A stretch of 64,000 bases of DNA from Siphonodentalium dalli (taxonomy: Eukaryota; Mollusca; Scaphopoda; Gadilida; Siphonodentaliidae). A program made the position numbers and the translations under genes. The notes below the pieces were generated by a model that saw only the letters and a list, made by a program, of their open reading frames with translations, was not told the origin of the DNA and made no database searches. Positions 23,219-35,754 of the stretch are shown here, piece after piece. Positions within the stretch are counted from its first letter, which is position 1. The number at the start of each line of letters is the position of its first letter. The stretch is from assembly GCA_032622095.1 (NCBI GenBank), contig CP136068.1:59044025-59108024 (forward strand), in the 5' to 3' direction.

Positions 23219-24951
23219 GTGAATTTGAAATCAGCACCATGGCCGATGAGGAGACACATGTTTTCTCTTAAAAAACCAGTATGTACCTGTTTTGTTGATT
23301 TTTCTAAAGCTTTTGACACTCTTTATAGACAAGGATTATTCCAAAAAATATTGAAGGCTGGAGTGGGTGGAAAGTTTTACACAATATTGAAAAACATGTA
23401 TTCAAATTCCAAATTTGACATAAAAAAGGGGATTTATATTTCTGACCCCCAGTTTGAATTGAGAGGAGTTCGACAAGGGGACCGTTTGAGTCCTCTTCTC
23501 TTCAATTTGTACACCAATGATCTGGAGAATATATTCAAATTTGAACAGTCACATCCTGTGACATTAAGATCTACTCAAACGAATTTTCTTATGTATGCAG
23601 ATGATTTGGTGTTAATGTCCGAAAGTAAGAATGGGTTGCAATCCTGCTTGAACTCTTTAGTAGCCTACTGTGATCAATGGAAGCTGAGAATTAATTTAAG
23701 TAAAACGAAAGCAATGGTTTTTGGCAAGAATAACTCTGGTGTATCTGATGAAGTATTTAAATTAGATGGAAATATAGTTGAAGTAGTTGATAAATACAAA
23801 TACTTGGGAGCAATTGTACCCAGAAATGGGAACATACAACAAGCAGCTGCCCACATGGCTGACAAAGCTCTGAAAGCAAAAATATTAGATTTCGATGTAT
23901 CTGAGCGTCAACTCAGTATGAAGCTTTTTGATGTTTTGTTTCGTCCTATATTAACATTTGGATCAGAGATATGGATGGCAGATTTCTCTTTGAAAAATTT
24001 ATTCAGTGACCAAAGCTGTTTTGAAAAAATTAATACCCGATTTTGCAAATACCTCCTGGGAATATAAAAAAAAATCATTGAATTTGGCTAGTAGATGCGA
24101 GTTTGGTCGTGAACCAATAGCAAACTTTATATTTAAACAAGCTCTAAAATATTACGTACGTTTAACACAGCTTCCATCAGACAGATTATTAAAAGAAGTG
24201 TATGAGTTGGATAAAGAGTTGTTTGAAGATGGTCATAAATCTTGGCAACAAGCTCTGAAGAAAATCACCACCCGTTTCAATATAGATCTTGCGTCTTTGA
24301 ACATGAATGGTATTGAGGAAAAAGTTTATCAATTCCATGAAAATGAAGTCATCTTGCACAAAAGGTAGAAGGTAATAAACTTTTGTTATACAGTAACATT
24401 TATCAGAGTTTTAATTTACAAAGTTATCTGAAATTTAGAATACCCAAAAATCTCACAAAATTCCTCACATCATTGAGGCTGAGTGCTCATAGACTGGCCA
24501 TAGAAACTGAACTCATGAAAAGACCAAAACCTGATAGGAAAGATAGGAAATGCTCATTTTGTAACATTATGGAAGATGAAGAGCATTTCTTATTATTTTG
24601 TCAAAAACACACTGAACATAGAGCACCCCTTTTGAATAAGCTGGGATTAACCAGATTTGATTTTTCTGCGGGATCAACAGATGCAGGTCTAATAATTAAA
24701 AGAATTTTAAACCCTAATAATGCAAAAGAAACGAAGTTGGTATGTGAATTCATAAAAACATGCATGGAATGAGATAAGCTTCTCCTCAATACCACCAATT
24801 CAAGGAAAAACACTTTAAAAAACCCATACATATACATGTAAAAAAAAAATCTTTTTGTTGTGTCTTTGTAATCAATGTTTGTTTATGTTACAGCAGAAAC
24901 CAAAATTCATTGGTATTGCTAAATAAAACTTGAAACTTGAAACTAGTCATG
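23219..24951 (+). pseudogene. 5'-truncated non-LTR retrotransposon (RT and C-terminal zinc knuckle)
   Basis: Conserved reverse transcriptase blocks are present in order: FVDFSKAFDTLYRQGLFQKI, RGVRQGDRLSPLLFNLYTND and the catalytic LMYADDLVLMS, then a KYLGAIV block. This ORF spans 23219-24067. A frameshift follows at about 24060, and the rest continues in other frames (24075-24368, 24383-24772). It includes a CSFCNIMEDEEHF then C-type zinc knuckle typical of LINE C-termini. The endonuclease and 5' part are missing. The 3' end has AATAAA (24922) and a TTGAAACTTGAAACT tail. The clade is not certain. The copy is dead (truncation and frameshifts) and nested in the TA-flanked element. Confidence 0.85.
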
Positions 24952-25621
24952 GCATTTTCAATCAAGAAATCATAGTTTCAAAGCCGAACGACAGACAAAC
25001 TCATTCAGCCATTTTTTCTATACAATTAGATATGTGATCACAAGAAAAACAAGGTATACCTTTGCAATTATTTAAAATTAGAATCAAACACAACTCAACA
25101 ACATATTTCCATCTAAAAAGTACAAGAGCACGGAACGGTAAGTTGTCAAAATAACACTTCTGCGCATAACATTTCTTGTGTTGAATCCTGCTATTAACGA
25201 AATCGGCAACGGAACGGACAGCAATTTGAATGCTGATGTTAAGTCACCCTGAATGCACCATTGAACACTCGTGTTTAGCTAAATGCATACATGTTTTGTG
25301 GTATAATGTGTGCCATAATTGAAAATATGCTATGTAATTCCATTCTGAACCGATCAATGGGAAATACTAAACAAAAGGTACCATTTGATACTGGCACTGA
25401 ACGCCAGTGATTATACTTCTGATGAACATCACTGTTCATCAACTGAACACCACTATTCAAAGACTGAATACCAATGTTCAACATTTGAACACCACCATTT
25501 TAGATCTATGTCTTTATACGACTTGTACTCTAATCCTGATATGTAGAGTTAACACAGAGTGTTACGATTGAACACGTCGATTGTATGAACTCGTTAATTT
25601 AGAACACTTGTTTTTGCAGTG

Positions 25622-25804
25622 TAGATGGGAGCCTTCCTTTTTCCTAGAATTTGTTTTTTAAACATGGCTGCCAGTGGCAATCTTGGAGATTACTCTTTGT
25701 ATAACTAAATCCTTTAGCACACCTTACAGGTCAAATTTCTCATCTGATTGTCACCAAACGTCATATGGATCTTCGGGGTGACCCTAGATGGGAGCTTCCC
25801 TTTT
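25622..25804 (+). repeat. Continuation of the interrupted B-like repeat
   Basis: Resumes with TAGATGGGAGCC after the element ends, then AACATGGCTGCCAGTGGC and TATGACTAAATCC-like phrases. Confidence 0.6.
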
Positions 25805-26320
25805 TTATGTTTACCCATACCATAGTATGGTAAACATAATGTCGACGTCCGGATTGACCACTCGTCGTGTGTCCGTTCGTCCGTCCGTCCGTCTGTCCGT
25901 CCGTCCGTCTGTCTGTCTGTCCATAGACACTTTACGCATGGTGCGATAACTCAAATATTTTCTATCCGATCGGAACTAAATTTTGTATATGAGTTTCTCA
26001 GACCAAAATACAGATCGAGTTCGAATATGGGTTTGATCCGAGTTTTTTTTACGGAGTTATGGCCCTTTTTCGTCTTCGAATTCACGCATGCTGTCATAAC
26101 TCAAACAATTTTTATCTGATCGGAACCAAATTTGGTATGCGAGTTTCAGAGCACAAAATACAGATCGAGTTCGAATATGGGTTTGATCCGAGTTTTTTTT
26201 ACGGAGTTATGGCCCTTTTTCGACTTAGAATTCATGGATGCTACGATAACTAAAAAAAATATTATCTCATGAGAACCAAATTTGGTATGTGAGTTTCTCT
26301 ATCTAAAATACAAGCTGGGA
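25805..26320 (+). repeat. Hairpin-headed repeat, family C, copy 1
   Basis: The cap ATGTTTACCCATACCATAGT plus ATGGTAAACAT folds on itself. It is followed by GTCC/GTCT repeats (25868-25920) and two to three ~150-bp cores with CGATAACTCAAA, AACCAAATTTGGTATG, GATCGAGTTCGAATATGGGT and GGAGTTATGGCCC. Confidence 0.8.
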
Positions 26321-26670
26321 GCAATCAACAATAATAGGCCACAGTGTTAGAGATAACTGGTAAGCTGGGAATTTGGCTATGGACTTGTGACCTAAAAGCG
26401 AGGCTACAACTCATCTCAGCCCAAAGGTTTATATTAATTCTTGTAAAATGAATATTCATCATTTTTCAGCACGCACCTAACATAATGTTGAGATTCTTGA
26501 AGCGCTATTGAACTCAATTAAATTTCCAATCGACCCTTTTACTAGTTCAGATCATGTACTTTTTACAGCAGATATTCAATTCCAGTAAATTTGTATACAT
26601 GTATTTGCTGAGAATGCTGTTCCCAAAATTTCCCTTCTAAAACTATGATTAAAGTCATCTTTTTTACATT
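26321..26670. other. Intron 1 sequence without a recognised feature
   Basis: No coding or repeat similarity within the window is evident. Confidence 0.4.
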
Positions 26671-27175
26671 TTTATGTTTACCCATACCATAGTATGGTAA
26701 ACATAGTGTCGTTGTCCGGATTGACCACTCGTCGTTCGTCCTTCTGTCTGTCTGTCTGTCCGTAGACACTTTACGAGTAATGCGATAACTCAAACATTTT
26801 CTATCCGTTCGGAACCAAATTTTTATATGGGTTTCTCAGCCCAAAATACAGATCGAGTTCGAATTTGGGTTTGATCCGAGTTTTTGTTACAGAGTTATGG
26901 ACCTTTTTCGACTTAGAATTGACGCATTCTGCCATAACTTGAACATTTTTCATCTGATTGGAACCAAATTTGGTATGTGAGTTTCACAGTTCAAAATACA
27001 GATCGAATTCGAATATGGGTTTGATCTGATTTATTTTAAAGGAGTTATGACCTTTTTTCGTAAATAAAATAAAAAAAAAAAAAATATATTAAAATTTTTG
27101 TTTCAATTTTTATAATAAAAAAAAAATAGTTTTATTAAAAAAAAAATGTCATTTACACTTTCATTTGTTTTCATT
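26671..27175 (+). repeat. Hairpin-headed repeat, family C, copy 2
   Basis: Same cap at 26674, short GTCT stretch, two cores, an A/T-only stretch (27060-27140), and the tail GTCATTTACACTTTCATTT. Confidence 0.75.
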
Positions 27176-27619
27176 TAGATATTGATGATTATGATATAAG
27201 TTTATTGACACTTCATTTATTTTCATTTAGATATCCAGTTCTTACATCTGCTATCTTTATAAAGGTCTGAGTGATCCCAACAATGCTTTGTACACTGGGT
27301 GTAACATAACCTACCCAGGACATGTAAAATTTCTAAAAATCCACATGTTATAAGAGCAAGGTCTGGGAGGCTAGTGATATCAGATACCACCTGTTAAACA
27401 CTCCAATGTATTATGATGCTCATTTATCAACTTTGACAGGTTAAGGCTAGCAGACACTATTAGCCCCATTTTCAATATATATTGTGCTCCTAGGTATCTG
27501 ATTCCATCATATAAACAACCTGTTGTCAAGTTGTCTTGCTAATTTGCTATTATGTTTGTGGGGCTGCTGAATTTCTATGATGTTGGTAGGGCAAACTGAT
27601 GCTGTTGAGAACAATTACA

Positions 27620-27800
27620 GATATTTTTATGTGTACTTATAAATTGTATGGTACACATAGTGTTGACATCCGGATTTCACCACTCATCGATTGTAAATTG
27701 TCTGTCTGTCTGTAGAAACTTTACACATGGTGCAATAACTCAAACGTATTTCTATCCAATCGGTACAAAATTTTGTACATGGCCTTTAGAAAAAAATGAA
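27620..27800 (+). repeat. Family C head, partial copy
   Basis: ATGTGTACTTATAAATTGTA plus TGGTACACAT is a diverged C cap. It is followed by a TCTGTCTGTCTG stretch and one truncated core. The stretch between 27176 and 27620 has no recognised feature. Confidence 0.6.
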
Positions 27801-28059
27801 AAAAAAACCTTTTCCATTATTATATAACTATATTATTTCGATATCTGACATTGAAAATTGCAACAACAGAAATAGAACTGCTTACAATATGGCTTTAACG
27901 ACCGGATTAGCTTTGTATGGACTGGTTTTACTATATCAATGACCTGCCGTGAGCGACCACCTGTCAAACGCGACCAGTGGTCAGTGATTTGTGGCAAAAA
28001 TGACAAAATTTACCCGTTATGAATGACCACCAGACATGAATAATAAGTCTTTAACTAGT

Positions 28060-31000
28060 TAGTCCAGGAGATATTGGTCGACCTCTGCACCCCCCCCCCC
28101 AGGACTTAACTTCACCCCACTAATTTTCTTCCTTAAGGTCTCCTCTAATTTTTTTCACTTGTTAACAAGAAAAAAAAGTGGCCGCAGAGACTCCAGACAA
28201 GATGGCGTCCATCATGGCGGCCATTTATTTTAAATGCACCAGGTCTCTTTGATCGCCATTATAGTAAAGATAATAGCACATGCGGTCTTGTTTTCCGCTC
28301 GATTCGTTATGCTAATATACAACCCTTACAAATTAGCCAAAAATCCGACACCAGAATCCAATATGGCGGCCAAGATGGCCACCGAAATGTGAAAATATGC
28401 TATTTTTCTGACGTGTTACCACCTTTCGTTTGTCTCTGTGGGAAAATGTTAGAATTTTTGCGCCATGTTATACATTTATCATATAGAGGAGTCATTGGCG
28501 AACACATGGGGACCATAATATGCATTCATTGCGGGATATTTTTGTCCGATATCACGTTTTCCCAAATGCCGGTATCATAGGTCAAAGCCGAATCTCCGTT
28601 AATAACGCGATGTTATGTTTCGAATCAATGATTGTTATTGCTATTATAACAACACCCATGCATATATATTTGCAGGAGATACTCGAGCTAGGATTCCTCT
28701 TATACCTGAGTTGAGGAATATTTACCCAAATCCAAGATGGTGGCCAAAATGGCCACCAGAAATAAAAAATCGCCGAAAATCGCTGATTTTAACATCAGTG
28801 AGCATTATTGTCATGACAACTCCACACCTGCTTACTATTGTAAGTTGGGAACACTTAGGCGAAGAACTTTCCTTGTATCATATCCAAATAAAAGTCCTCC
28901 AAATCCAAAATGGCGCCCACAATGGCGGACAGATTTTGAAAAATCACCGAAATTCCCTCATATTCGCATCATTGGGCATTATTGTCGAGACAACTCCATC
29001 CATGCGTACAGTTGAGTTGGAAATACTGAGGTGAAGTAATTACCTTACATCTCATGCAAGAAATGGTTTTCCAAATCAAAGATGGCGGCCAAAATGGCGA
29101 CCGAAATTTGAAAACAAGTCTACATTCCTTTACTTTCTTAGGATGGGCGTTATTGTTTCGCGATTTCTATCCACCATTACATGTTGATATGGAATAGTGA
29201 CATGAAGTATTCATTAGGGTTTGGCAAATGATACTCACAGCCAAGATAGCTGCTAAATTGGTGGCTAGAAATTGAAAAGAAATCGATATTTTCACATATT
29301 AATTTCAACTTTTTGTCATAATATCGGTATGTATGGACGAAACTGTACATAAACCATCTACTAGTTCAACCTAAAGGTATCAAAACGCATAACATAGCTC
29401 GTATCCTTCTGGAAAGATGAAACACCACAATTAATATCGCGATGTGGCATTTCGAAATCCAGTCTCCACTTAGCGCCGATAATGGCCGTAAGCGTAGGTG
29501 CGCCGAATAGTTATATCAGAACAATTACCTGATAACAGATTCTGATTTGCCACGTCACGTCCATAATTATCTGGACCAGCTTCCATTTCTTTGTCTAATA
29601 AATCTAGGTCGCTCACACCGACAAAGTATTCACCACTTCCTGGGAGTGGGTCCCTCTAATCATAACGTTTCAAACAATTCATTGTCCGGTGTCTAGCTTA
29701 CAGAAGGTCATCTCTATGTATGTGTCTCATACCCCATGGGATAACGACATGTACACCTGGCGAACCAGTTAGCTAGTCACTTCTCAATAGATGGTTCGTC
29801 AACTCACAAACTCAGCGAACGCATTGGCATATGTGGACAACTTCGACAGTGTTTCGAAGGTTGCTAGCTGTCTCATTCCCTTGGACAGATGTCTATCTGC
29901 TAAGGAGAAGACCCTAGTGTACAGACTACCCACACTTCTTGACCATTATCCGAAGCAAACTGTGTGAGGCCCCGCAGTTGTCTCGTCGACTACCTCCCAG
30001 CAGAGAATAACAATGCTCGCGGTGCTAGTTTGTGAACATGCGCCATGATAGTGGAAATGAAATGGGCCACTGTATACACCACCCCTACACCTGGTGCATC
30101 TTTAAGATATCGAATGTCATGCGTGTCGGTTTTATTTGGTGTGGTAAGGTTGTATTCCACATCCGTTTCAAAGCCTTTCTGATTCAACTACGTACACTTT
30201 TGTCTGGATAATAATATGCTAGCCTCCCTCAAACCAGTCGGATGGACTAAAGGATAATGTCTTTATTGCATGAATGTATGCGTGTTTTGTTATCCTCTCT
30301 CGGGGTTAGTGTCAGTATGTGGGTGGTATTATTCAAGAAAATGTCAGGAATTGTGGTGCATTTATTTCACTATGTATTTAAAGAACAATTTACAGTCTCG
30401 ATGGCAATGGCTGTGGCCGTTGGGGATCGCGACCTTTTTGATCATATAGCTTTATATATATATAACTTTAGAATATAGTAGTTAATGTCTCATGCAGGAA
30501 AATGGTCGCATTTGGTGATGTTACCAAGAAATCACTTGGTGTACCAACATTTGTTGAACTGAATGCAAGAGCTCATCAACGTAACATTCCTCTGGATGTT
30601 CTTCGCGTTGAACATTTCACCCTTTTGTTGATGGCATTTGTACTTTCTTGAACCATACCACCCAACGTGAGTATGACATATCAACCAACTATCAAAGGTA
30701 TCGCCTTTAAGACTACACCCCAGTCTTGGTGGGGCTTATACATCAGTAGGCAATGGCATACTCCTGGTCCAGTTGTTTAAGAACGGCTTCCAAACGGATG
30801 GGAACATACAATCTTAGCATACAAGGAAAGCAAAGCCACACATGAGATCCTGTCTGAATCTAAAACATAACAAAATAAGGGGCGGTGCAGTCATGGTCCA
30901 ATTTCATTTCCACTATCATGCCACATACCCACAAACGAGCACCGTGTGTATTGTTATCATCTGCTTGGATCTGTTCGGTGAGACGATTGCTGGACGCCAA

Positions 31001-33046
31001 CAAGCTTGTTCTTATGATCATGTTCAAGGAGTTTGGGTATATTATGCATTATGGTCTTCTACGCCTTAGCAGAAATGCATCAGTCAAATGTCGGACTTTC
31101 AACATTCGAAGCCATATACAGAAGTTGTCCGGGTACGTCAGTGCATTAGATGAGTATGTGAATTGATGAACCATATATTGAGAAGTGGCTGTTTGGGAAG
31201 ATCACCAGGTGTACACGTTGTTATCCCCGTTAGGTCACCAAAGCTGACAATACGCAGATAGATAGGTCCTTCTGAAAGTTAGTATATACGCATCGACCGA
31301 ATACCTTTATAGTGTATCGCACAAGATGACGAATATACCCCATATGTAGCATTTGAATTATTCCATAAGCTATACCACGAATGAAGCTTGCTAAGAATTC
31401 CAAGCTTTCGAAACCAACACGCGAGCTGGACACCGGCATATGTATTGTTTGAAACATTCCGATTAGTGGCACACTCCTACAAAGAAGAGTAGTGAACTGT
31501 TGTTGTGAGTGAGATAGATTAATCTGACGAAGAGACGGAAACAAGTCTAGATAATGCTGAATGTGGCAATTCAGAATAAGCTCAGGTACTGTTGTTTTGA
31601 TTCTTGGAAGTCATAATATGACTATTCGGCGCACCTATATACGGTTACGGCCAGTATGAGCCCTTTAATAGTGGAGAATGGATTTTGAAATGCCACATTG
31701 CGAGTGTGGGTTTTCATCCTTCCAAAAGGCTACGACTTACATTGGAACTAATATATGGCTTATATTATGTACCGTTTCGTTTATACAAATCAATATTATG
31801 ACAAAAATTTGAAATTAGTATGTGATAATATCGGCTTCTTTTCAATTTCTGCCCGCCAGTTTGGCCGCCATATTGACTGTGGGTATCACTTGCCAAACCC
31901 TAATGGATAATTCATACATATCAACATGTAATGGTGGGTAGAAATCGCGAAACAATAACGCCCATCCTAAGAAAGTAAAGGAATGTAGACTTGTTTTCAA
32001 ATTTCGGTCGCCATTTTGGCCGCCATCTTTGATTTGGAAAACCATTTCTTGCATGAGATGTAAGGTAATTACTTCATCTCAGTATTTCCAACTCAACTGT
32101 ACGCATGGATGGAGTTGTCTCGACAATAATGCCCAATGATGTGAATATGAGGGAATTTCGGTGATTTTTCAAAATCTGTCCGCCATTGTGGGCGCCATTT
32201 TGGATTTGGGGGACTTTTATTTGGATATGGTACAAGGAAAGTTCTTCGCCTAAGTGTTCCCAACTTACAATAGTAGGCAGGTGTTGAGTTATCATGACAA
32301 TAATGCTCACTGATGTTAAAATCAGCGATTTTCGGCGATTTTTTATTTCTGATGGCCATTTTGGCCGCCATCTTGGATTTGGGTAAATATTCCTCAACTC
32401 AGGTATAAGAGGAATCCTAGCTCGAGTATCTCCTGCAAATATATATGCATGGGTGTTGTTATAATAGCAATAACAATCATTGATTCGAAACATAACATCG
32501 CGTTATTAACGGAGATTCGGCTTTGACCTATGATACCGGCATTTGGGAAAACGTGATATCGGACAAAAAGATCCCGCAATGAATGCATATTATGGTCCCC
32601 ATGTGTTCGCCAATGACTCCTCTATATGATAAATGTATAATATGACGCAAAAATTCTAACATTTTCCCACAGAGACAAACGAAAGGTGGTAACATGTCAG
32701 AAAAATAGCATATTTTCACATTTCGGCGGCCATCTTGGCCGCCATATTGGATTCTGGTGTCGGATTTTTGGCTAATTTGTAAGGGTTGTATATTAGCATA
32801 ACGAATCGAGCGGAAAACAAGACCGCATGTGCTATTATCTTTACTATAATGGCGATCAAAGAGACCTGGTGCATTAAAAAAAATGGCCGCCATGATGGAC
32901 GCCATCTTGTCTGGAGTCTCTGCGGCCACTTTTTTTTCTTGTTAACAAGTGAAAAAAATTAGAGGAGACCTTAAGGAAGAAAATTAGTGGGGTGAAGTTA
33001 AGTCCTGGGGGGGGGGTGCAGAGGTCGACCAATATCTCCTGGACTA
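28060..33046. mobile_element. Element with ~1.2-kb inverted arms, AGT target duplication
   Basis: The ends are TAGTCCAGGAGATATTGGTC and its exact reverse complement, with AGT on both sides (28057-28059, 33047-33049). The arms (28060 to about 29300 and about 31810 to 33046) are nearly identical inverted copies. Within each arm a unit of roughly 170 bp recurs with phrases AAGATGGCGGCCAAAATGGC and GCATTATTGTCATGACAACT. That explains the matching ORFs on opposite strands at 28389-29034 and 32074-32929. The 2.5-kb centre holds decayed protein-like fragments but no recognised transposase. The 382-bp element at 18309 is a short relative. Confidence 0.8.
29790..29968 (+). pseudogene. Protein-like fragment in the centre of the inverted-arm element
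   Basis: From the ATG at 29791 a 58-codon frame reads MVRQLTNSANALAYVDNFDS and later CLSAKEKTLVYRLPTLLDHY before TGA. It looks protein-like, but I do not recognise the family. Other fragments follow, for example around 30503-30650 with FGDVTKKSLGVPTFVELNAR. A segment at 30000-30065 is an inverted partial copy of 30890-30960. It is probably the ruin of the element's own gene or of captured host sequence. Confidence 0.3.
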
Positions 33047-34280
33047 AGTGCTTTTCCAACGTGAGCCCCAGATGCTTCAGCAGGATGCATTTCTTTGATT
33101 AAAATTATTTGCAATCACAGATTATGATTTGGGGATTCCCCACCGGGACATGTGACTAAGCGGAATTCCCAGCAGGAGGGATATATCATTGGTTCATTTT
33201 AATCCAAAAGCAGTATTTGGGAATGTGGATTATAAAAACTTCATCACTCTTTTTTTTTTTACGTGAATGTTGACGATGTGTTTGACCTAACTAATGTATG
33301 ATGAAATACAAGCAAGATCCTATATTCCATAGTAGCATAATTTTGAGACTCTGCTTGGCTGTACTGTTGTTTTAGCGATAGGCCTATCATTATAATCCAG
33401 TCGCTGCCTCATTGTGACGAAGCATGAAACGCTTACGGCAAAGTGTCAAACTTAATCAACGCGGGGATTAATGTCTGCACCCCAAGCGTACAGCATAAAG
33501 GAACCTTTGTTTAATAAATACAGGAGTTTGTGTCCCGCTATGAAAGAACCATCAACATGCCGACAATTAATACATGCTTTACAAGTTTTTAATGCTCATT
33601 CCCGGGCTTCATATTAAATTAAAATCATTCCATGTGACATCATCAAGTACTAGTAGTTTGCAGACACTAGCAATGAACTACATCGCAACAATAAAACATC
33701 AAAGAGATATTCCGTTGTCGCGAAATGGAGGTCAATCATGCACGTGGCCAGAATCATTACAGGTCAGAGGTCAGGTCAAGGACACCCACTGTTTATGAAT
33801 TTTCTGCTGTTTGCAGTTTTATTCGAAGATACTGATACATTCAAAATAATATAATAATATGTGAGACAGGAATGAAATAAAGACACACAGTGACGACTGA
33901 TGTACGTTTATTCCCTTTTTATCAAGTTATCATGTTGGGAGTTGATTTGCATTCCGGCAATCTGTCTTGTTCTTCCTTCTGTCACGACTAACGTGCCCGT
34001 TGTGTTCTCTGATAGGCTGTTCTACTGCATTATTTAACATGCATTTACCTGTAGGCCTATCAATCTCTTTTGTTTTAGTTTTTTACTAATATTAATTTAA
34101 AGTATACTTTATTAAAAAAAAGATTAAACATATAATCACAATCATTTTCAATCAGTTTGTGTATAAAAATACTACTACTTTAGTACAGCATACTCTGTAA
34201 TTCAATTTCAAAACTCTAGATTATGGTTCTGATCATAGCAATCATCGCCAAGGGATGGGTTAAACATCTGCCGATCGTGA
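33047..34280. other. Intron 1 sequence without a recognised feature
   Basis: Mostly A+T-rich unique sequence. No gene or matching repeat family is supported. Confidence 0.4.
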
Positions 34281-35030
34281 TCGGCCTCTCGTTCCCACCA
34301 TAAAAACATGTCCTCCAATATTTCTTTTGCGACAGATCCACTCTTTCAGGCAAAAAAACTTGATGAGCTCCATCTTCCGATGGGCACCCCTTGTTTAGTA
34401 ATTGTATGACTATTTAATTTAATAATAGTGTGGTAACTTGACCAAACTTCAACTGATTCCATTCATATCGGGTATATGGATCATTCATAACAATATCTTG
34501 ATCAGGTTCGAAAACCAGGTTTGTTCAATCTTTTTTACCTGAGTTACGGCTCTTAGTTTATCTATTTTTAGCAGCACAAAAACTTGAACAAACGTCAGCT
34601 GATTACATTCGTATTTGATATATGGACTTTTAATAATATTTCTATCAAGTTTGAAAATGAGGTTTGTCCGATTTATTTTACTTGAGTTTAGTGATTCTCG
34701 GTCGAACAATTTTCACTCATATGGGCAAAAAAACTTTACCAGAGCCATCTTTGATGCTCAACCCTTGTTTAATTCAAGCAGAAATCTCAGCCATAAGTTA
34801 TCTGAACTCAATGAAATTGGGTAAGTATATTTGCCATCAGGAGGGCTTTGATAGAAGTATTCAATGATATTGCTCGAATTTTCTATTCTAGAGTTATTAC
34901 TCTTTGTTCATGTGGATATGATGATTTTTTTATCCTTCCAAGCTGATACCTCATCCAAAAGCTTATATCAGATCTCAATGAAATTTGGTAAAGATATTGG
35001 TCATCAGGAGGAGTCACTGTCCAGTGATGT
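34281..35030 (+). repeat. Family D-like and related cores
   Basis: Phrases such as GATCAGGTTCGAAAACCAGG TTTGTTCAATC and ACCTGAGTTACGGC match family D. They are preceded by a diverged B-like piece (34300-34390). Confidence 0.5.
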
Positions 35031-35385
35031 CTAATTATAAAGGTATGCTACACAAGGCTGTATGTCAAGTGGAGGTATGCACCAGGCAACAGCCCAGCTA
35101 ATATTAATGCAGTATACCCCAAACAGAAAAACAAAAGTGATTTTGTTTACAATTCTTCTAACGTTTATTGTTCTGCATAGATTTTAACATTACAAACTTC
35201 TGAATTTCTATTACATTGCTTCCAATTTAACAAGGTGTGTTACGACACATTGTCTACAGGTACCAGTATAAAGGTTGAATGTGGATCGCAAAAGTTAAAC
35301 CATTATCACATGATGACAGCAGTGCATTTTTATTTGCTGAGAACTTGGATACAGTAGACAAGTTTAGTCATGTTTAACATTACAG

Positions 35386-35754
35386 GTACAGCAGCTCGGA
35401 GCCGAATACCAATGGCATCACCCACCAAGTCTGAAGCAAAAACTGATGACACCAAAGATACTCCTCTAAAATCAGAAACAATAGATAGCTCATCTAGGGA
35501 AGACAGTCCTACATTGAGTATCAAAGAAGAAATGTTGGTCCCAGAGGAGAATATTGCTGTCAAACTCAAAGATGCAGATGCAGGAGACGAGGAGGGACAG
35601 TGTTATGTGGGGAAGTACTACCTCCAGTTAGCCGAGTCTGGAATTGACGAGTCCAAAAATACAGACATGGCCATTTCGAATCTTCTGAAATCATCCAAAC
35701 AAGGGAATGTCGAAGCGACAGAGTTACTAAAGAGATGTGTCAAAACTAAAAGAG
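35386..35754 (+). CDS. WFS1: Wolframin, exon with Sel1-like region
   Basis: Acceptor ACATTACAG before 35386, donor GTCACT after 35754, phase 1 at both ends, 369 nt. The first half is acidic and Ser/Thr/Lys-rich (TAARSRIPMASPTKSEAKTD), as in the disordered N-terminus of wolframin. The second half reads DEEGQCYVGKYYLQLAESGI then MAISNLLKSSKQGNVEATEL and LLKRCVKTKRG. It matches the vertebrate segment that has KHYLQLA, AAKQG, EAVKLLRRCL and RRG in the same order. These are the Sel1-like helical repeats of the cytosolic domain. If the splice were missed, the frame would run into a stop at 35823, so the extra residues after TKRG are intronic. Confidence 0.93.

Larger units (their letters stand above)
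21133..25621. mobile_element. TIR element with TA target duplication and GTTCAA motif arrays
   Basis: The terminal inverted repeat is CACTGCAAAAA/TTTTTGCAGTG with TA on both sides (21131-21132, 25622-25623). The empty site CCTCTAGATGGG is seen intact at 20868 and in other B-like copies, so the boundaries are exact. Both ends carry many copies of a short motif around GTGTTCAA in both orientations (21140-21320, 22095-22270, 25240-25620). No transposase is recognised. A LINE fragment (23219-24951) is nested inside. The superfamily is uncertain. Confidence 0.75.

Noticed and set aside
28389-29034. ORFs up to 139 residues, mirrored at 32074-32929
   Set aside because: They are the two inverted arms of one element, and the apparent peptide repeats are the ~170-bp DNA units translated. 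No protein family is matched.
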